Source: Slackia sp. (lineage in GTDB: Bacteria > Actinomycetota > Coriobacteriia > Anaerosomatales > Anaerosomataceae). From it: a stretch of DNA of 64,000 nucleotides. The position numbers and the translations under genes were made by a program. This document shows, piece after piece, positions 61,628-64,000 of this stretch (its first letter is position 1; each line of letters starts with the position of its first letter). The notes beneath the pieces are model-generated. The model did no database searches. It saw only the letters and a program-made list of their open reading frames with translations, and had not been told where the DNA came from. Where the stretch lies: NCBI GenBank assembly GCA_020725885.1, contig DYEA01000007.1:62001-126000 (forward strand). The letters run 5' to 3'.

Positions 61628-61876
61628 ATGCCATCGTCGGTCGACATCGACGGGCTGGTCTCGTACCTGATCTCCTCGCTGGTCGACCACCCCGAGGACG
61701 TGCGCATCACGAAGCGCGACGGTGAGCACGGCATCGTCTACGAGGTGGCCACCAACCCAGAGGACACGGGCAAGGTGATCGGGCGGCAGGGACGCGTCAT
61801 CAAGGCCGTCCGCACGCTCGTTCGCGCCGCAGCGTCGCTCGCCGGCACCGACGCGACCGTCGAGGTGCTGGACTAG
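61628..61876 (+). CDS. khpA: KH-domain RNA-binding protein KhpA
   Basis: 82 residues, a single KH domain with the GxxG loop in GKVIGRQGRVIKAVR and a preceding RITKRDGEHGIVYEV strand. KhpA partners KhpB/Jag in Gram-positive bacteria to bind RNA and affect cell elongation and division. Starts 3 bases after rpsP. Confidence 0.94.
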   Translation: MPSSVDIDGLVSYLISSLVDHPEDVRITKRDGEHGIVYEVATNPEDTGKVIGRQGRVIKAVRTLVRAAASLAGTDATVEVLD

Positions 61877-61880
61877 CGCG

Positions 61881-62417
61881 ATGGACGCTTCGCCGTTCAC
61901 CGCCGTCGCGAGAGTCGTCAAGACGCGCGGCCTGGACGGCGCGGTCGCGGTGACGTCGCTCGTCGGACCCGATCTCGCCGCCGCCGTCGAGGGTCTGCCG
62001 CTTTGGCCGGTTCCGCCACGATGGGTCCCGCGGCCGCTGCATGTGGAAGCCGTCCGGTCTGGCCGTGCGGAGGGAGCGTCCGTCGTGACGTTCCGCGAAG
62101 TCTGCGACGTGACCACGGCCAGCAAGCTCGTCGGCGCGCTGTTGTTGGCGCAAACCGACCTGCTGCCGGAGTCCGCCGTCCACGGCATCGAAGACCTTCG
62201 CGGCTTCGCAGTCATCGACGAGACGCGCGGACGCCTGGGAGAGATCGCTGACGTGATCGTCACAGGGGCGAACGACGTGTGGGTCGTCGACGGCCCGTTC
62301 GGCGAGGTCCTCGTGCCGGTGATCCCTGACGTGGTGCTGCGCCTCGACACGGATGCCCGGACCGCGCTCGTGCGGCTGCTGCCGGGCCTGATCGACGAAG
62401 AGCAGACATGCGGATAG
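61881..62417 (+). CDS. rimM: Ribosome maturation factor RimM
   Basis: 178 residues. N-terminal RimM barrel ([19 protein letters not shown]) and C-terminal PRC barrel with [20 protein letters not shown]. It helps assemble the 30S head around S19. The N-terminal glycine loop is shorter than usual. ATG 4 bases after khpA; it overlaps trmD by 10 bases. Confidence 0.92.
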   Translation: MDASPFTAVARVVKTRGLDGAVAVTSLVGPDLAAAVEGLPLWPVPPRWVPRPLHVEAVRSGRAEGASVVTFREVCDVTTASKLVGALLLAQTDLLPESAVHGIEDLRGFAVIDETRGRLGEIADVIVTGANDVWVVDGPFGEVLVPVIPDVVLRLDTDARTALVRLLPGLIDEEQTCG

Positions 62418-63172
62418 ACATCGTCTCCATATTCCCCGACGTGTTCGAGCCCGTGCTCGCGTCGTCGATGCTCGGCATCGCCCAGCAGAAGGGGGCCGTC
62501 GAGTTCCGGGTGCACGACCTGCGCCAGTGGACGGACGACAAGCACCGCACGACCGACGACTATCCCTTCGGCGGCGGCCATGGGATGGTCATGAAACCGG
62601 AGCCGCTCTTCCGCGCGGTGCGCGCGGTCACAGAGGCAGACCCTCGTGTCCCGTTCGTGGTGCTCACCTGCCCTCAAGGCAGGAGGCTGGACCAGCGGCT
62701 GGTCGAGGAGCTCGCCGCCAAGGAACGCCTGCTCATCCTGTGCGGACGGTACGAGGGAGTCGACGAGCGTGTGCGGGAGATCGTCGACCTCGAGGTCTCG
62801 ATCGGCGATTACGTGCTCACGGGAGGCGAGCTTCCCGCGATGGTCATCGTCGACGCGGTCACTCGCCTGCAACCGGGCGTGCTCGCCAGCCCCTCGTCCG
62901 CTGAAGAGGAGTCCTTCTCGTGGGGCCTGCTCGAGTATCCTCAGTACACGCGGCCGGCGTCGTTCGAAGGGCGCGAGGTCCCGGCGGTCCTCTTGAGCGG
63001 GGACCACAAGAAGATCGCCCAGTGGCGCCGTCTCGAAGCGATCCGGCGGACCGCCCTTCGCCGCCCGGACCTGCTTGAGAGCGCCGACTTGACGGAAGAC
63101 GAGCGGGCGTTCGCCGCCCGCGTGATCGCAGAGCGCGACAGCGAAAGGAAGGAGCCCGGCAGTGACGGATGA
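62408..63172 (+). CDS. trmD: tRNA (guanine37-N1)-methyltransferase TrmD
   Basis: 254 residues of the SPOUT knot family: [58 protein letters not shown] and the YTRPASFEG segment. It methylates G37 to prevent frameshifting. Overlaps rimM upstream and lepB downstream (11 bases). Confidence 0.96.
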   Translation: MRIDIVSIFPDVFEPVLASSMLGIAQQKGAVEFRVHDLRQWTDDKHRTTDDYPFGGGHGMVMKPEPLFRAVRAVTEADPRVPFVVLTCPQGRRLDQRLVEELAAKERLLILCGRYEGVDERVREIVDLEVSIGDYVLTGGELPAMVIVDAVTRLQPGVLASPSSAEEESFSWGLLEYPQYTRPASFEGREVPAVLLSGDHKKIAQWRRLEAIRRTALRRPDLLESADLTEDERAFAARVIAERDSERKEPGSDG

Positions 63173-63806
63173 CGCTGGCCTGCCGATCGAAGACGTGCCG
63201 GCCGATAGAGACGCCGCGGCACAGCCGCCCGCAGACGTCGTGGAGCGCGGCGGTTCCGGAGCCGACGAGGACGCCGACGCCGGACACCAGTCCTTCGGAC
63301 GCTGGCTGTTCGAGCTCATCGTCATGGTGGCCATCGCCTTCGGGCTCGCCACCGTGGTGAGGACCTACGTCGTCCAGCCGTACGTCATCCCGTCGGGATC
63401 CATGATCCCGACGATCGAGATCGAAGAGCGGGTGCTCGCGAACAAGTTCATCTACCGGTTCGAGAAGCCCAAGCCCGGCGACATCGTCGTGCTCGACGAC
63501 CCGACCGGCAACGTCCCGACCCTCATCAAGCGGGTCATTGCTGTGGAAGGCCAGACGATAGACATCGAGGACGGATCGGTGATCGTGGACGGCAAGCGGC
63601 TGGACGAGCCGTACACGCACGGCAAGCGGACCGAGCCCGGGCCCGTGCCGCTCCCGCTCACGATCCCCGAAGGATACGTCTGGGTGATGGGGGACAACCG
63701 GCCGAACAGCACCGACTCGCGCTCGTTCGGCCCGGTGCCGATGCGTTCCGTGCACGGCAAGGCCGTCCTCCGCATCTGGCCGCTCGACCGTCTCGAGAAG
63801 CTCTGA
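63162..63806 (+). CDS. lepB: Signal peptidase I
   Basis: 214 residues. An acidic cytoplasmic N-terminal stretch (about 1-43) leads to one membrane helix (about 47-66) and the catalytic domain. It has S80 in PSGSMIPT and K123 in [10 protein letters not shown], and the conserved [17 protein letters not shown]. It cleaves signal peptides of exported proteins such as the M23 peptidase here. GTG start within the trmD end, with GGAAGGAG upstream. Confidence 0.95.
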   Translation: MTDDAGLPIEDVPADRDAAAQPPADVVERGGSGADEDADAGHQSFGRWLFELIVMVAIAFGLATVVRTYVVQPYVIPSGSMIPTIEIEERVLANKFIYRFEKPKPGDIVVLDDPTGNVPTLIKRVIAVEGQTIDIEDGSVIVDGKRLDEPYTHGKRTEPGPVPLPLTIPEGYVWVMGDNRPNSTDSRSFGPVPMRSVHGKAVLRIWPLDRLEKL

Positions 63807-63814
63807 GCGACTAT

Positions 63815-63843
63815 CGGCCCATGACCGGCGAGGGCATGGGCCG
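63815..63843 (+). terminator. Hairpin after lepB
   Basis: CGGCCCATG (63815-63823) and its exact complement (63835-63843), 11-base loop, 8 bases after the lepB stop. No U-tract. It separates lepB from the rplS promoter. Confidence 0.55.
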
Positions 63844-63847
63844 ACCG

Positions 63848-63877
63848 TTGCGCCTGCGAGAACCGCTGGTCTATACT
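63848..63877 (+). promoter_or_regulatory. Promoter of rplS
   Basis: TTGCGC (63848-63853), 18 bases, TATACT (63872-63877), about 50 bases before the rplS ATG. Confidence 0.6.
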
Positions 63878-63929
63878 GTGCTGCCGTGTCTTCAGACCGG
63901 ACGGAACGCTACCCAGGAACAGGACGGAC

Positions 63930-64000
63930 ATGAACAGGATCCGCGCGATCGAAGCGCAGCAGATGCGTGACGACATCCCAGAGTTCGGCGTCGGCGACAC
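63930..64000 (+). CDS. rplS: 50S ribosomal protein L19, N-terminal start (partial)
   Basis: The first 23 codons, MNRIRAIEAQQMRDDIPEF then GVGD, match the N terminus of L19, a protein at the 30S-50S bridge. The position after trmD-lepB is as expected. GAACAGGACGG lies upstream as a modest ribosome site. The gene continues past the window end. Confidence 0.9.
   Translation, partial: MNRIRAIEAQQMRDDIPEFGVGD

Noticed and set aside
1-64000. CRISPR array, insertion sequence or prophage
   Set aside because: No regularly spaced repeats, transposase, integrase or phage structural gene was seen anywhere in the window.

Overview
The window is a dense, GC-rich bacterial chromosome segment with almost no spacer DNA, many 1-4 base start/stop overlaps and frequent GTG or TTG starts. 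The gene strings coaD-sepIVA-yceD-rpmF and smc-ftsY-ffh-rpsP-khpA-rimM-trmD-lepB-rplS, the DtxR-type regulator and the DEDDh/UvrC-like nuclease point to Actinomycetota. FabK enoyl reductases, an ADP-forming acyl-CoA synthetase with a DRTGG partner, and a ThiT vitamin transporter suggest an anaerobic lineage such as Coriobacteriia. This placement is inferred from gene content only. No insertion sequence, prophage or CRISPR array was seen.

Layout. 1-3.8 kb: end of rpe, then an FMN riboswitch and ribD-ribE-ribBA-ribH. 4.1-8.4 kb: an unknown protein, a PHP phosphoesterase, a NIF3 protein, a coiled-coil zinc-ribbon protein, RNase H and QueD. 8.7-17.1 kb: a DtxR/FeoA regulator, then a DNA-damage island. 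The island has a LexA-box promoter, a small ImuB-C-like protein, DnaE2, convergent DinB, Nfo, and a DEDDh exonuclease/GIY-YIG fusion. 17.2-20.2 kb: an acidic Cys-tailed orphan and an AAA-VWA chelatase-like protein. 20.2-22.8 kb, minus strand: psiE, gltX, tRNA-Gln, tRNA-Glu and RNase P RNA. 22.9-30.8 kb: SAM-I riboswitch-metK, priA, def-fmt-rsmB, glpX and fmdB. 30.9-34.5 kb: a leaderless PASTA/pseudo-amidase gene with an M23 peptidase, then a TPP riboswitch with thiT and thiamine pyrophosphokinase. 34.6-44 kb: an HD-GYP protein, rpmB, asp23-fakA-degV-recG-rsmD-coaD-sepIVA-yceD and rpmF. 44.1-54.5 kb: acyl-CoA synthetase (ADP-forming) and DRTGG protein, then plsX-fabH-fabK-fabD-fabG-acpP-second fabK-fabF. 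54.5-64 kb: rnc, smc, ftsY, ffh and the rpsP to rplS string.

How the genes work together. Three aptamers (FMN, SAM, TPP) each control the synthesis or uptake of their own cofactor. Fatty acid synthesis is encoded end to end, beside exogenous fatty acid activation (FakA/DegV) and an acetyl-CoA/acyl-CoA module inserted between rpmF and plsX. Protein targeting genes (ffh, ftsY, lepB) sit with ribosome maturation genes.

The most interesting signal is the SOS-controlled pair at 9.4-13.3 kb. A 138-residue protein keeps what looks like the C-terminal part of ImuB plus a sliding-clamp motif, but has no Y-family polymerase domain. It lies directly upstream of DnaE2, with a complete Pol IV (DinB) encoded on the opposite strand. 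This looks like a split or minimal mutasome. A second candidate is the PASTA protein, whose C-terminal amidase fold has lost its zinc ligands and which is coupled to an M23 endopeptidase.
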